A program made the translations under genes and the position numbers. From NCBI RefSeq assembly GCF_030063335.1, contig NZ_JASISW010000020.1, positions 1 to 64,000 of the forward strand: a stretch of 64,000 bases of DNA, in the 5' to 3' direction. Positions 26,088 to 35,815 of the stretch are shown here, piece by piece; within the stretch, counting starts at the first letter, position 1, and every line of letters begins with the position of its first letter. The notes below the pieces were generated by a model. The model had not been told where the DNA came from, made no database searches, and saw only the letters and a program-made list of their open reading frames with translations. The stretch is from Rhodococcus sp. G-MC3 (GTDB taxonomy: Bacteria; Actinomycetota; Actinomycetes; Mycobacteriales; Mycobacteriaceae).

Positions 26088-27332
26088 GTGAGTGGGCCTG
26101 AGGTGAGCGCGCGTCGAGCCGATCGGCAGACCATCCAACAGGCGTGGGCGACACTGCTGTGCCGCGCCGATGCGATCGCAGACTCCATCACCCTCGCATT
26201 GATCGAGCAGGAGCCTGCCTATCTGGCGTCGTCCGCCCCCGATATCGCAGCCGAGATCAGGCGCAGCACCCGCGACCACATCCGTCAGGGCCTGCGTACG
26301 TTGGCCGGTGCCCCTGCGGCGACGGATTCCACGCATGAGGTGTGGCGCCGCACGGGCCGTGAGCGTGCACGCCAGGGAATCCCGATGGAACTGGTCCTCA
26401 AGGCCTACACCCTCGGCAGCCGAACGCTGTGGGAAGAGCTGATCCGCGAACGTGAACGGCACCGAACGGTGATCGACGAGCGGCTTCTTCTCGTTGCGGG
26501 TCAGCAACTCTGGCGTGCTCTCGACGCGCAGTACGAGACGCTCGTCGATGCCTATCGGCGAGAGAGCGCCCGAATGCAACAGCGTGATCTCGCGAATGTG
26601 CTGGCAGTTCTGGACGGCCTGCGATCGGGACGCGGCGGCGATCCCGCCTTCGAGGGCGAGGTGCGATCCACCCTCGGACTGTCAGCATCGCAGGACATCG
26701 GTTGTGTCGTCGGAATCGTCGACGATCAGGGGAAGCCGCCGCTACCGGCTCCCGAGGATGCGCTCGATCAGATCGGTGCTCTCTCGCACTGGAACATTCG
26801 CGACGGCTACCAGTTCGGCTTGGTGGCACTGACCTCCGCGACGTGGCACGCCGTCGTCGACGCCCTGACGCCGCGAGCCGCGGGCAAGGTGGGCGTCGCG
26901 CATTCTCCCGATGGCGTGTCCTCTTTCGCGGCAGCGTATCGGCTGGCGTCACTCACCGCGGAGACCTTTCCCGACGGGTGTGTCGGGGTGGCATTGGCGA
27001 CGGACCGACTGCCTCGCGTCATCATGGCTGCTGACGATCGATCGTCGGATCTGCTTGTCCATCACGCGCTGGGGTCGATGTGGACGCACCCGGAACCGCA
27101 GAGAAATACGCTGCTGAGCACGCTTGCTCACGTGCTGGCCAGTGATGGTTCCCCGACCAACGCAGCCAAGGTTCTCTACTGTCACCGCAATACCGTGATC
27201 TATCGGATCCGTCAGATCGAGGACCTCACCGGCCGGAGTCTCACTGATCCTCGAGATCGGCTTTTGCTGACCTTGGCCCTGGTCAAGACCGGCCATTGGG
27301 AGAAGGCCGTCGGCACCGATTCATTCGGCTGA
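26088..27332 (+). CDS. PucR-type transcriptional regulator
   Basis: Regulator of about 414 residues. The C-terminal PucR helix-turn-helix (NAAKVLYCHRNTVIYRIRQI, about residues 358-390) follows a diverged GGDEF-like CdaR middle domain, and the N-terminal third resembles the sensor domain of RsbRD/PucR regulators (STRDHIRQGLRTLAG). It is divergent from the Liv operon by about 150 bp and is the likely controller of that importer, activating or repressing it in response to the imported compound. The GTG at 26088 is the most plausible start; GTG 26103 is also possible. A strong intrinsic terminator follows 63 bp after the stop. Confidence 0.88.
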   Translation: MSGPEVSARRADRQTIQQAWATLLCRADAIADSITLALIEQEPAYLASSAPDIAAEIRRSTRDHIRQGLRTLAGAPAATDSTHEVWRRTGRERARQGIPMELVLKAYTLGSRTLWEELIRERERHRTVIDERLLLVAGQQLWRALDAQYETLVDAYRRESARMQQRDLANVLAVLDGLRSGRGGDPAFEGEVRSTLGLSASQDIGCVVGIVDDQGKPPLPAPEDALDQIGALSHWNIRDGYQFGLVALTSATWHAVVDALTPRAAGKVGVAHSPDGVSSFAAAYRLASLTAETFPDGCVGVALATDRLPRVIMAADDRSSDLLVHHALGSMWTHPEPQRNTLLSTLAHVLASDGSPTNAAKVLYCHRNTVIYRIRQIEDLTGRSLTDPRDRLLLTLALVKTGHWEKAVGTDSFG

Positions 27333-27394
27333 ATGAATTCGCGCGACTTCCAACGACCGGTTGTAACGCATCACAATTGTCGGCGATAGTCGTA

Positions 27395-27454
27395 GTGGCT
27401 CCACACTGCTGCCCGACCCCCGACCCGGCAGCAGTGTGGAGCCACCTTTGTTTT
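27395..27454 (+). terminator. Intrinsic terminator after the PucR gene
   Basis: A perfect 19-bp stem (27395-27413 and 27427-27445) with a 13-nt loop is followed by CTTTGTTTT, a T-rich tract on the plus strand. Confidence 0.9.
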
Positions 27455-27556
27455 CGTCGCAGCTCGGGTCTGGAGTCGGTATCCGGCACAGTCTTTGCGT
27501 AAGCTCGGCCCGAAAGTGATGCAGAAGGAATGTCGGGGGTTGGGGAGGGCTGGAAC

Positions 27557-29827
27557 GTGAGCGTCGGTGGAGACGGCATAGGTAAGCACGAGAAGGAGCC
27601 GGATCCGCCGGAAGGCGTCACTTCGTCCACCGAGGATTCCGTCACCGAGCATGTTGCGCCGTACGAGGCGGTCACCGAGGTCATGCGTGCGATCGATCCG
27701 AACGGGCCGCCTCCGGGCGAGCACACAGACATTGTCGCTGGTCCGGACTCCGATGGCCACGGCGTAGATGCTGACGGCGTGGATGTTGCTGACGGCGTGG
27801 ATGTTGCTGACGGTGAAGTCCCGGCGGACGAGCCTGCTGTCGAGGATTCGGTCGGCGGCGACGTTGCTGCCGAAGAACCGAGTCCCGACGGGAATGCCAT
27901 TGCCTCAGCTCCCGGACATGTCGAGCCCGAAGGTGGCGAGCCTGCCGCACGGGACGCAGGCGAATCGGTGGTCGACCCAACGGCGCCGACCGTCGCGATG
28001 CAGGCTGTGCCGCTCGGCCCCGCTGCGGTACCGCCGTCTGTTGGTGCCGAATCTGGCGAGCAGCCTCCGGCTGTGTCGTCACAACCTCCGGCTGTGTCGT
28101 CGAGGATGAAGATTGCAGTGCTCGCGGGCGCTGCGGTGGCGATCCTCGGTGTTTTCTATGCAGCCGACATGCTGTCCTCCAGTGGTTCGGTTCCGCGAGG
28201 CGTCACTGTCGCCGGCATTGCGGTCGGAGGCCTGAGCCACGACGACGCCGAGGCACGGCTGCGGTCGGAGCTCGGCCTTCGCTTCGAGCAGTCGGTGGAA
28301 GTCGATGCAGGCGAGCAAAAACTCGAGCTCGTTCCTGCTGCAGCGGGTCTCGGTGTGGATTGGACGACAACACTGGACCGGGCGGGGACCCAACCGATCA
28401 ATCCGTTCAGTCGAATCGCATCGTTCTTCTCCGACTCCGAGATCGGCGTGCAGTCGACGGTCGACGAAGCGGCTCTCGATAGGAGTGTCGAATCCCTACG
28501 CGCGCAGACGGATCGACAGCCGTCGGAGGGGGATGTCGTCTTCGAGGGCGCGCGTCCGGTGGGCGTGACGCCTACTCCGGGCCAGACGATGGACGTCGCC
28601 GGTGCGCGTACCGAGATCGAGTCGAATTGGGCTTTCGGCGCCGTCGATGTGCCCGTCGAGACCGTCGATGTCACCGTCCATCAGGACGAAGTGGATCGTG
28701 TGCTGGCCGAGGTCGCGTCTCCTGCAGTGGCCTCGCCCGTGGTGTTCACCGGTCGCAGCGGCGCCGACGCGGCGCTGACGCCCGAGAACATCGCGGGGAT
28801 CATGTCCTTCGAACCCGAGCGCGACGGTGCGCTCGCAACTCGGATCGATACTGCCGCTGCCACAGGGATTCTCGCGCCGCAACTCGCCTCGACCGAGATT
28901 CCACCGAAGGATGCATCGTTTGCACTGGGCGGTGGAGCTCCGAAGGTGGTGCCCGGTGTTGTCGGTGAGTTGGTTCAATGGCCCCGGACGCTGGAGCAAC
29001 TGCCGACGTTGCTCGCCTCCGCCGACGTCAGGACGATGGAGGCCGTCTACGACCAGGTTCAGCCTGCGCTGACCACCGAAGGCGCGCAGGCGCTCGGCGT
29101 CGAGGAAGTGATCGGCGAATATACAACGGGTGGTTTCGAATACGCGTCCGGTGTCAACATCGGGCTCACCGCGGACATCGTGAACGGTGCGCTCGTGAAG
29201 CCGGGAGAAACATTCTCGCTCAACGACTACACCGGGCCTCGTGGCACAGCTCAAGGCTTCGTGGAGTCGGGAATCATCGACAACGGTCGGCCCGATCGGG
29301 CGGTGGGCGGAGGCATCAGCCAATTCGCGACGACCCTCTACAACGCCTCCTACTTCGGCGGCATGGACGACGCCGGGCACACCGAGCACAGTTACTACAT
29401 CAGCCGGTACCCGGAAGCGCGTGAGGCGACGGTCTTCGAGGGCGCGATCGACTTGAAGTTCACCAATCCCGCCAAGACTGGCGTGGTGATCGAATCGTTC
29501 GCTACGAGTTCCGATGTGACGGTTCGGCTCTGGGGCACCAAGACGGTTGACGTCGAGTCCTCCACCGGCGCCAGAACCAACCCGACGAGTCCCAACACCA
29601 TCACGCTCCCCGCGGGGGCAGGGTGTATCGCATCGGGCGGAGGACCTGGCTTCACCGCCAGTAACACCCGGGTGATCACGGACATCGCTTCGGGCAACGA
29701 GGTGTCCCGAAACACCCGAACAGTCAAGTACGACCCGATTCCGATCGTCAAATGCGAGTCGCCCGAGCCGGCACCCAAGCCTGCCGACGACGCACCGGGC
29801 GCTGACCCGCCTGCTGGGGGAGAGTAG
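27557..29827 (+). CDS. VanW family membrane-anchored protein
   Basis: Protein of about 756 residues in three parts. The first 180 residues are acidic and low complexity, including a short repeat DGVDVADGVDVADGE. One transmembrane helix follows at about 184-205 (KIAVLAGAAVAILGVFYAAD). The exported part contains two putative peptidoglycan-binding segments of the type found with VanW and then the VanW domain (about 520-650, with PGETFSLNDYTG and VGGGISQFATTLYNA). A Pro-rich tail ends the protein. VanW domains occur in vancomycin-resistance clusters and in many actinobacterial wall proteins, but their activity is unknown. GTG 27557 is preferred because GGGGAGGG lies 7 nt upstream; ATG 27530 is the alternative. 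Confidence 0.88.
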   Translation: MSVGGDGIGKHEKEPDPPEGVTSSTEDSVTEHVAPYEAVTEVMRAIDPNGPPPGEHTDIVAGPDSDGHGVDADGVDVADGVDVADGEVPADEPAVEDSVGGDVAAEEPSPDGNAIASAPGHVEPEGGEPAARDAGESVVDPTAPTVAMQAVPLGPAAVPPSVGAESGEQPPAVSSQPPAVSSRMKIAVLAGAAVAILGVFYAADMLSSSGSVPRGVTVAGIAVGGLSHDDAEARLRSELGLRFEQSVEVDAGEQKLELVPAAAGLGVDWTTTLDRAGTQPINPFSRIASFFSDSEIGVQSTVDEAALDRSVESLRAQTDRQPSEGDVVFEGARPVGVTPTPGQTMDVAGARTEIESNWAFGAVDVPVETVDVTVHQDEVDRVLAEVASPAVASPVVFTGRSGADAALTPENIAGIMSFEPERDGALATRIDTAAATGILAPQLASTEIPPKDASFALGGGAPKVVPGVVGELVQWPRTLEQLPTLLASADVRTMEAVYDQVQPALTTEGAQALGVEEVIGEYTTGGFEYASGVNIGLTADIVNGALVKPGETFSLNDYTGPRGTAQGFVESGIIDNGRPDRAVGGGISQFATTLYNASYFGGMDDAGHTEHSYYISRYPEAREATVFEGAIDLKFTNPAKTGVVIESFATSSDVTVRLWGTKTVDVESSTGARTNPTSPNTITLPAGAGCIASGGGPGFTASNTRVITDIASGNEVSRNTRTVKYDPIPIVKCESPEPAPKPADDAPGADPPAGGE

Positions 29828-29982
29828 TCACGATCTTCGTGATTCTGAACCTGGACCGATCGGTGTCGGAAGTGTTGGCTGGTTGGAGCAAGAAATACTC
29901 TGATCGAAGGCAGGCACATCATTCCGGCACCAGGGCTGTACTCGATCGGTACCACTTTCGCCGTGGACACTCGTATCGTTGA

Positions 29983-30537
<555 letters not shown>

Positions 30538-30568
30538 GAGGGACCGTTGTGGCTGGCACGTGAAGGCG

Positions 30569-30609
30569 AACGACGACGGCCGCACCCGATGGGTGCGGCC
30601 GTCGTCGTT
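30569..30609. terminator. Bidirectional hairpin terminator
   Basis: A perfect 19-bp inverted repeat (30569-30587 and 30591-30609) with a 3-nt loop separates the convergent flavin reductase and fadE5 genes; the outer stem is AACGACGACGG/CCGTCGTCGTT. Confidence 0.85.
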
Positions 30610-30621
30610 ACCGAAGCAGAA

Positions 30622-32457
30622 TCAGAATGCTGCTTCGTCGAGCTCCATGACGTCGAGATCGACGCCTGCCAGGATGTGGCGCGTTGCAGTGAGCTCGGGC
30701 AGCACGTTCTTGGCGAAGAACGACGCCACAGCGACCTTGCCTTCGTAGAACGACTTGTCCTTGCCCTGCGCGCCGTTGTCGAGTGCCTTGATGGCGATTT
30801 CGGACTGACGCAGCAGCAGCCAACCGATGAGCAGGTCGCCGAATCCCATGAGGAAACGCACGGATGCCAGACCGATCTTGTACAGCTCGGTCGGCTGCTC
30901 CTGCGCCGCCATGAGCTGCTGGGTCATCGTGGTGACGATGGCCTGCACGTCTTCGAGTGCCGTCGCGAGCAATGCACGCTCAGCCTTGAGGCGTCCGTTG
31001 CCTGCCTCGCTGTCGATGAACGACTTGATCTGTCCTGCAACGTGAGCAAGTGCAACACCACGGTCGCGAGCGATCTTGCGGAAGAAGAAGTCCTGCGCCT
31101 GAATGGCGGTGGTGCCCTCGTACAGCGAGTCGATCTTGGAGTCGCGGATGTACTGCTCGATGGGGTAGTCCTGCAGGAAGCCGGACCCGCCGAGCGTCTG
31201 CAGCGATTCTGCGAGCTGACGGTACGCGATCTCGGAACCGACACCCTTGACGATCGGAAGCAGCAGGTCGTTGACGCGGTAGGCGATGTCCTCGTCGGCG
31301 TCGGAGACCTGCTTTGCGGTAATCGCGTTCTGATGAGCAGCGGTGAACAGGTACACCGCGCGCAGGCCCTCGGCGTAAGCCTTCTGAGTCATGAGGCTGC
31401 GGCGCACGTCGGGGTGGTGCGTGATGGTGACGCGGGGTGCGGCCTTGTCGGTCATCTGCGTCAGATCGGCGCCCTGGACGCGTTCCTTGGCGTACGCGAG
31501 AGCGTTGAGGTAGCCGGTGGACAGTGTGGCGATTGCTTTGGTGCCGACCATCATTCGAGCGTGTTCGATGACGTCGAACATCTGCGCGATGCCCTTGTGG
31601 ACCTCGCCGACGAGCCAGCCCTGTGCCGGAACATCGTGGCCGCCGAAGGTGAGCTCACATGTGGTCGACGCCTTCAGGCCCATCTTGTGCTCGACGCCGG
31701 TGACGAACACGCCGTTGCGTTCGCCGAGTTCACCGGTCTTGAAGTCGAAGTGGGTGTCGGGGACGTAGAACAGGCTCAGGCCCTTGGTTCCCGGTCCGGC
31801 GCCCTCCGGGCGCGCGAGTACGAGATGCATGGTGTTCTCGAACAGGTCGTCCGAGACCGCTGAGGTGATGAAGCGCTTGACGCCTTCGATGTGCCAGGAG
31901 CCATCCTCCTGCTTGATCGCCTTCGTGCGTCCCGCGCCGACGTCGGATCCGGCGTCGGGCTCGGTGAGAACCATGGTGGCGCCCCACTGGCGCTCGACGA
32001 TGACCTTGGCCCATTCCTTCTGCTCGTCGGTGCCGTTGTGGAATAGCACGTTGGCAAAACCCGGGCCGGCCGAATACAGGAACGCTGCTGGGTTGGCTCC
32101 GAGGAGAAGCTCGTTGAGTGCCCAACCGAGAGTCCGCGGGGCAGGGATGCCGCCGACCTCTTCATCGAGGCCGACACGCCACCATTCACCGTCGTAGAGC
32201 GCCTTGAACGACTTCTTGAAGGCGTCGTTCAGCTTGACGGTGTGGTTTTCGGGGTCGAATACCGGCGGGTTACGGTCCGAATCGGCGAACGATTCGGCCA
32301 GCGGGCCTTCGGCCAGGCGTACCACCTCGCGCAGCATGTCTCGGGCCGTCTCTGCGTCCAAGTCGCCGAACTTGTCACCCGAAAGGGACTCTTCGAGCCC
32401 GAACAGCTCGAAGAGGTTGAACTCGAGATCCCGAAGGTTGCTCTTGTAATGGCCCAT
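30622..32457 (-). CDS. fadE5: Acyl-CoA dehydrogenase FadE5
   Basis: Acyl-CoA dehydrogenase of 611 residues, longer than the usual 380-400 and equal in length to the FadE5 (Rv0244c) type with extra N- and C-terminal domains. It has the substrate/FAD segments [19 protein letters not shown] and [11 protein letters not shown], the arginine-containing [10 protein letters not shown], and [12 protein letters not shown], placing the catalytic base at Glu447. It oxidises acyl-CoA to trans-2-enoyl-CoA with [22 protein letters not shown] is the conserved start, at 32457. Two weaker copies of the TetR palindrome lie upstream, tying it to the fabG4/fadA2 set. Confidence 0.95.
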   Translation of the reverse strand: MGHYKSNLRDLEFNLFELFGLEESLSGDKFGDLDAETARDMLREVVRLAEGPLAESFADSDRNPPVFDPENHTVKLNDAFKKSFKALYDGEWWRVGLDEEVGGIPAPRTLGWALNELLLGANPAAFLYSAGPGFANVLFHNGTDEQKEWAKVIVERQWGATMVLTEPDAGSDVGAGRTKAIKQEDGSWHIEGVKRFITSAVSDDLFENTMHLVLARPEGAGPGTKGLSLFYVPDTHFDFKTGELGERNGVFVTGVEHKMGLKASTTCELTFGGHDVPAQGWLVGEVHKGIAQMFDVIEHARMMVGTKAIATLSTGYLNALAYAKERVQGADLTQMTDKAAPRVTITHHPDVRRSLMTQKAYAEGLRAVYLFTAAHQNAITAKQVSDADEDIAYRVNDLLLPIVKGVGSEIAYRQLAESLQTLGGSGFLQDYPIEQYIRDSKIDSLYEGTTAIQAQDFFFRKIARDRGVALAHVAGQIKSFIDSEAGNGRLKAERALLATALEDVQAIVTTMTQQLMAAQEQPTELYKIGLASVRFLMGFGDLLIGWLLLRQSEIAIKALDNGAQGKDKSFYEGKVAVASFFAKNVLPELTATRHILAGVDLDVMELDEAAF

Positions 32458-32517
32458 TGCTCGTTCGCTCTCCAGTCGGTGTGGTGCGGTCTCAAAAAAA
32501 GTACCGCCCAAGTTCTA

Positions 32518-32593
32518 GCTACTCGTCGGTAACATAGCGCTATATTACTCCCGATCTTTCCCGGTGCCAAGGCCGGACTTACTGGCGAGTAGC
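32518..32593. promoter_or_regulatory. Two degenerate TetR-type palindromes upstream of fadE5
   Basis: GCTACT-CGTC-GGTAAC (32518-32533) and CTTACT-GGCG-AGTAGC (32578-32593) keep the 4-nt spacer and the TACT core of the operator; the second has one perfect arm. The first is 60 bp before the fadE5 start, the same distance as in the TetR gene itself; the second lies in the 3' end of the upstream methyltransferase gene. Confidence 0.55.
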
Positions 32594-33168
32594 AACGCGT
32601 CGATGGCGGTACCGCTGTCGGTGGTTCGGTGGCGATTCTCGCAGAGGTGTACGACGGCTTCGCTCCCGACATCTACTGCCAAATCCTCTGGCGCATAAAA
32701 TATTTCGGGATCCTGCGGGCCTCCCACTCCGTCGTCGATGTTCATCGAATGATGGCCCAGAATCATGAGGATTCCATCAGGTTTCAATGCTCTGATCGCG
32801 TTCCGGATTACTTTCAGGCGTTGCTGATGGGGCAAATGTAGATACAGAACGAGAACCAAGTCATATTCGGGTTCCGGTGTCACCGATGTCACGTCCGCAA
32901 GTACCCACGTGAGCCGTTCGCGAACAGATTTCGGTGACGATCGAGCAATGCGATGCCCCTTGGTCAGCCCGACGGCCGAAAAGTCGACGGCCGTCACTTC
33001 CCAGCCACGGGTGGCGAGCCAGAGTGCGTTCCGGCCCTCGCCGCACGCGAGATCGAGAGCGCGACCACGCGGACGCGACGTCGCGATTTCCACGAGAGTC
33101 GGATTCGGCGGAGCGCCGTAGACGAGGTCCTTGGCCGAGTACTTTGCATCCCACGCGGCGGCATCCAT
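32545..33168 (-). CDS. Class I SAM-dependent methyltransferase (TehB-like)
   Basis: Small methyltransferase of 207 residues. Motif I is ALDLACGEGRNALWLA, the post-I acidic strand is VTAVDFSAVGL, and DLVLVLYLHLPHQQRL matches the motif of the tellurite-resistance/thiopurine-type enzymes. The N-terminus WDAKYSAKDLVYGAPPNPTL is typical of that group. Its acceptor may be a small molecule such as an oxyanion or thiol, which the sequence does not settle. It is upstream of fadE5 on the same strand and its end covers one possible operator. No strong Shine-Dalgarno is visible. Confidence 0.88.
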   Translation of the reverse strand: MDAAAWDAKYSAKDLVYGAPPNPTLVEIATSRPRGRALDLACGEGRNALWLATRGWEVTAVDFSAVGLTKGHRIARSSPKSVRERLTWVLADVTSVTPEPEYDLVLVLYLHLPHQQRLKVIRNAIRALKPDGILMILGHHSMNIDDGVGGPQDPEIFYAPEDLAVDVGSEAVVHLCENRHRTTDSGTAIDALLLASKSGLGTGKDRE

Positions 33169-33237
33169 GTGAGCGATGATGCCGCGTCGCGGCCCGCGCG
33201 CGCGAAGGAGGTGCCCGCTACTGCCGCGGGAGGCAAG

Positions 33238-34332
33238 TCAGAGCGTCGCGCGCAACAGAAGGACGTTGTAGTTCTGGTGGACGGTCGCAAGGAAGTACAG
33301 GTCCCGTCCCGACGACCAGGGATGGATGTACGGTGCGTACGCGCTCGGTATCTGGCGGGTGTCGACCAGCACCTCGGGTGCGCTCCACGGGCCCACCGGC
33401 GACGGCGAGCGACGCATCACGATGGAGTCGAACGGATCCGTGGTGAGCATGAGGTATTGACCGAAGTACTGGTTGTACGCAACGGATAGTTCCCCGACAC
33501 CGTCGACGATCGGCGCAGCGACGTTCGGGTCGTTCCTGATCCACTCGTGGCCGTTCCAGTACTCGTACTCGGCGAGGTTGAGAATGTCCTTCTCGGGGAC
33601 CCGCGAGACGTGGCCGAAGTTGTTGCGACCTGCCGGTGTTCCGTACTCGTAGACGAAGCCGCCGACCTTCAGGAACGCGTTCTGTTGGAAGTTGCGGTTC
33701 CCGTCTGCGCTCGGACGTTGCGTCTGGGGTGCGGGTGCCCAGCTCTCGCCGTTGTCACCCGACACCGCCAGCCCCGAGTAGTTGGTTTCCCACTTGCCCG
33801 CAGCGCCCCAGTTGTTCACCGACATCAGGCTCATGAACTGGTTGGGTCCGATTCCGACGCCTGCCGTCGGAATCCTGCTGATCTCGACAAATGGGATCTT
33901 GGGGCTCGGGACGACCTCTTTGGACTGACCGATCGGGTCTCTGACGATGCTGTCGAAGTTCATGCCGTCGGCAAGGTTGGTGTCTCGGCTGCGAACGATT
34001 GCGTTGCTCCTCCACGACCAGAGGCTGCCCTGCAGCAGGTTGGGGAAGCCGAGTCCGGCGGTGTCTCCGAAGGCCGTGAGGATCTCGCCGTTGCCGTTGT
34101 CCCACATGATGCCCAGATCGGTGCCGAGCATGTTGTAGGTCTCGGTCCTGTTCGGACTTCCCATTCCCGTGGCCTGGGCAACGGCGACGGTGCGGCCGCC
34201 GAGTTGTGGAATTCCGAAGACGCCGTTGAGTCCGGGGATGGGGTTGACGGCATTCGGGTTTGCCGCGGCGGGACCGGCCACCACCAATGACGTGGCAAGA
34301 ACAGCAATGAACACCGATGTCGAACGTTTCAC
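33238..34332 (-). CDS. Secreted DUF4185 protein
   Basis: Exported protein of about 364 residues with a classical signal peptide (VKRSTSVFIAVLATSLVVAGPAAANP, cleavage after about residue 24, given here by its ends VKRST and PAAANP). The mature part resembles the DUF4185 beta-propeller-like family: repeated segments such as GTDLGIMWDNG, LTAFGDTAGLG and APEVLVDTRQIPS recall glycoside hydrolase propellers. The activity is unknown. GTG 34332 places the basic n-region at the very start; ATG 34380 would add 16 residues. It is divergent from the MarR gene by about 150 bp. Confidence 0.83.
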   Translation of the reverse strand: MKRSTSVFIAVLATSLVVAGPAAANPNAVNPIPGLNGVFGIPQLGGRTVAVAQATGMGSPNRTETYNMLGTDLGIMWDNGNGEILTAFGDTAGLGFPNLLQGSLWSWRSNAIVRSRDTNLADGMNFDSIVRDPIGQSKEVVPSPKIPFVEISRIPTAGVGIGPNQFMSLMSVNNWGAAGKWETNYSGLAVSGDNGESWAPAPQTQRPSADGNRNFQQNAFLKVGGFVYEYGTPAGRNNFGHVSRVPEKDILNLAEYEYWNGHEWIRNDPNVAAPIVDGVGELSVAYNQYFGQYLMLTTDPFDSIVMRRSPSPVGPWSAPEVLVDTRQIPSAYAPYIHPWSSGRDLYFLATVHQNYNVLLLRATL

Positions 34333-34480
34333 GAAGCCCCATGACTTTCCGGACGTGCGGTCTCGAACCGCCGGAATCATAGCCCACGCGTGCTGTTTGG
34401 AGGGTATTTCAACGGCCTTGAGTTTTGTTCTGGAGTGGGCGGCGTCCAGCGTTGATTTTCTGGGGCGCTAATCTGGTCTC

Positions 34481-34915
34481 GTGAGCGCAGAATCGGACAC
34501 GTACCTGGCCAGGGACCTGTCGGTCTCGGCGATGCGCTTGAATCGCAGGCTCAGACTGCGTCACGTCAACGACCGGATTCCCGTCGCGCAGTTGTCGATT
34601 CTGACCACGATTTTTCGTGAGGGCTCGCTTACCGCCGGTGAGTTGGCAGTGCGGGAGCGCATCAAACCACCGTCGATCTCTCGGTCGTCACACGCTTTGG
34701 TGGAGATGGGCTTGCTGAAGCGGGTTCCGCACGCCACCGATCGTCGTCAGGTGGTGTTGACACTCACCGACGAGGGTCGACGTGTTGCCGGTGAGGACGT
34801 GGCCGCACGTGAAAAGGTCTTGGCCGACCAACTGGGTTTCCTGACTCCGCAGCAGCGCACCACGCTTGCCGAGGCGTCGAACATCTTGATCGGGATCGTC
34901 GAACGGGTCCAGTGA
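34481..34915 (+). CDS. MarR family transcriptional regulator
   Basis: Winged-helix MarR protein of 144 residues from a GTG start. The DNA-binding part is visible as LTAGELAVRERIKPPSISRS followed by the wing KRVPHATDRRQVVLTLTDEG. It is divergent from the DUF4185 gene, and the next gene downstream is a small membrane protein on the other strand. MarR dimers usually control adjacent genes in response to phenolic ligands; the target here is not known. Confidence 0.92.
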   Translation: MSAESDTYLARDLSVSAMRLNRRLRLRHVNDRIPVAQLSILTTIFREGSLTAGELAVRERIKPPSISRSSHALVEMGLLKRVPHATDRRQVVLTLTDEGRRVAGEDVAAREKVLADQLGFLTPQQRTTLAEASNILIGIVERVQ

Positions 34916-34922
34916 ACCGTTG

Positions 34923-35081
34923 TCAGTCGTGCTGAACGGCTTCGTCGAGTTCGCTGGAGTCCCAGTTCAGCGTGGATCCCAGTTCTTCGCGGTCGGCACG
35001 CCTGGACACACGACCCAGTACGACGGCCACCATCAGTGCCACCGCCAGCCAGATCGCCGCGCCTATCAGTACCCCGCTCAC
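34923..35081 (-). CDS. Small single-helix membrane protein
   Basis: Open frame of 52 codons from GTG 35081 encoding one strong hydrophobic helix (about residues 3-23, VLIGAAIWLAVALMVAVVLG), a basic stop-transfer RVSRRADR and an acidic C-terminus with LNWDSSELDEAV. The positive-inside pattern is protein-like, and the stop lies 7 nt from the convergent MarR stop. I do not recognise the family. The main alternative is non-coding sequence, but the hydrophobic/basic/acidic order argues for a real gene. Confidence 0.55.
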   Translation of the reverse strand: MSGVLIGAAIWLAVALMVAVVLGRVSRRADREELGSTLNWDSSELDEAVQHD

Positions 35082-35337
35082 ACGTTGTTTCTAGCACCTG
35101 GTTCTGTGAAAAAGCGGAGAAAGCGACTAATGGATTGTTGCAATACGGTCCTGGAGCGATAACCGATTGGAAACGAACCATATGTGTCGTCCCCGATTGG
35201 ACTCGGCTACGAATGCGACAAGGGACTCGCTGACCTCGGTGAACCGGGTGATGACACCGTCGATGATGAGCTGTAGCCGGTAGTCCGTCGGCTTCGAAGC
35301 CTGGTGCCGGTTCTGACCTGTCAAGAACAAAGCACCT

Positions 35338-35754
35338 TCATCGGCTTCCCTCGACGAAGGTCGCGACGAGGCGGAGGACTTCTGCGACATCCTCGGGCCC
35401 GCCGATGGCGACGACTTTGAGCGCGGACGATGCTTCGTCGTAGGCAGTGTCTATTTTGAGGCGCCTGGCGCCGGGACTTCGGCCCATCGCCGACGCGGAC
35501 AGGAACGTCGCGAGTCGAGATGCCGCAGGTGGATCGATGTGTGCGACGTCGACGATGCTGGTGACATCGATTTTTATCGTGTCGGCGGGAGCTTCGCCGC
35601 CGGTCAGGGCTTTGAGTCCCTCGGGGGTGATGCGATATTGCTTGCCGATGCGGACTGCGGGTAGCCGCCCGTCCTGGATGTAGTTGCGGACAGTGCGGAC
35701 ATGCAACCCGAGCAGTTCGGCGACCTGCTCGGCGGTATAGAAGTCATTCCCCAT
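35338..35754 (-). CDS. Excisionase-type helix-turn-helix DNA-binding protein
   Basis: Protein of 138 residues with an N-terminal MerR/excisionase-like HTH_17 domain (FYTAEQVAELLGLHVRTVRN then DGRLPAVRIGKQYRI, residues about 4-45) and an uncharacterised C-terminal half with KIDVTSIVDVAHIDP. Such proteins are chromosomal regulators as often as phage excisionases; no integrase is present here. ATG 35754 is the family start. The roughly 250 bp downstream are less GC rich and contain only a weak open frame. Confidence 0.85.
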   Translation of the reverse strand: MGNDFYTAEQVAELLGLHVRTVRNYIQDGRLPAVRIGKQYRITPEGLKALTGGEAPADTIKIDVTSIVDVAHIDPPAASRLATFLSASAMGRSPGARRLKIDTAYDEASSALKVVAIGGPEDVAEVLRLVATFVEGSR

Positions 35755-35815
35755 AGTTCCCCAAATTACTTTGTTCAGGGCCCAATTGCTTTGTTCAGAG
35801 AGTCGTGCGGAGCCT

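Noticed and set aside
35127-35390. 87-codon minus-strand open frame downstream of the HTH gene
   Set aside because: It overlaps the HTH gene 3' end, lacks a good start and has no recognised family; the stretch LQLIIDGVITRFTEVSESLV is protein-like, so a small gene is possible but unsupported.
35338-35754. Prophage excisionase
   Set aside because: The HTH_17 domain alone is common in chromosomal regulators, and no integrase or phage gene is present.
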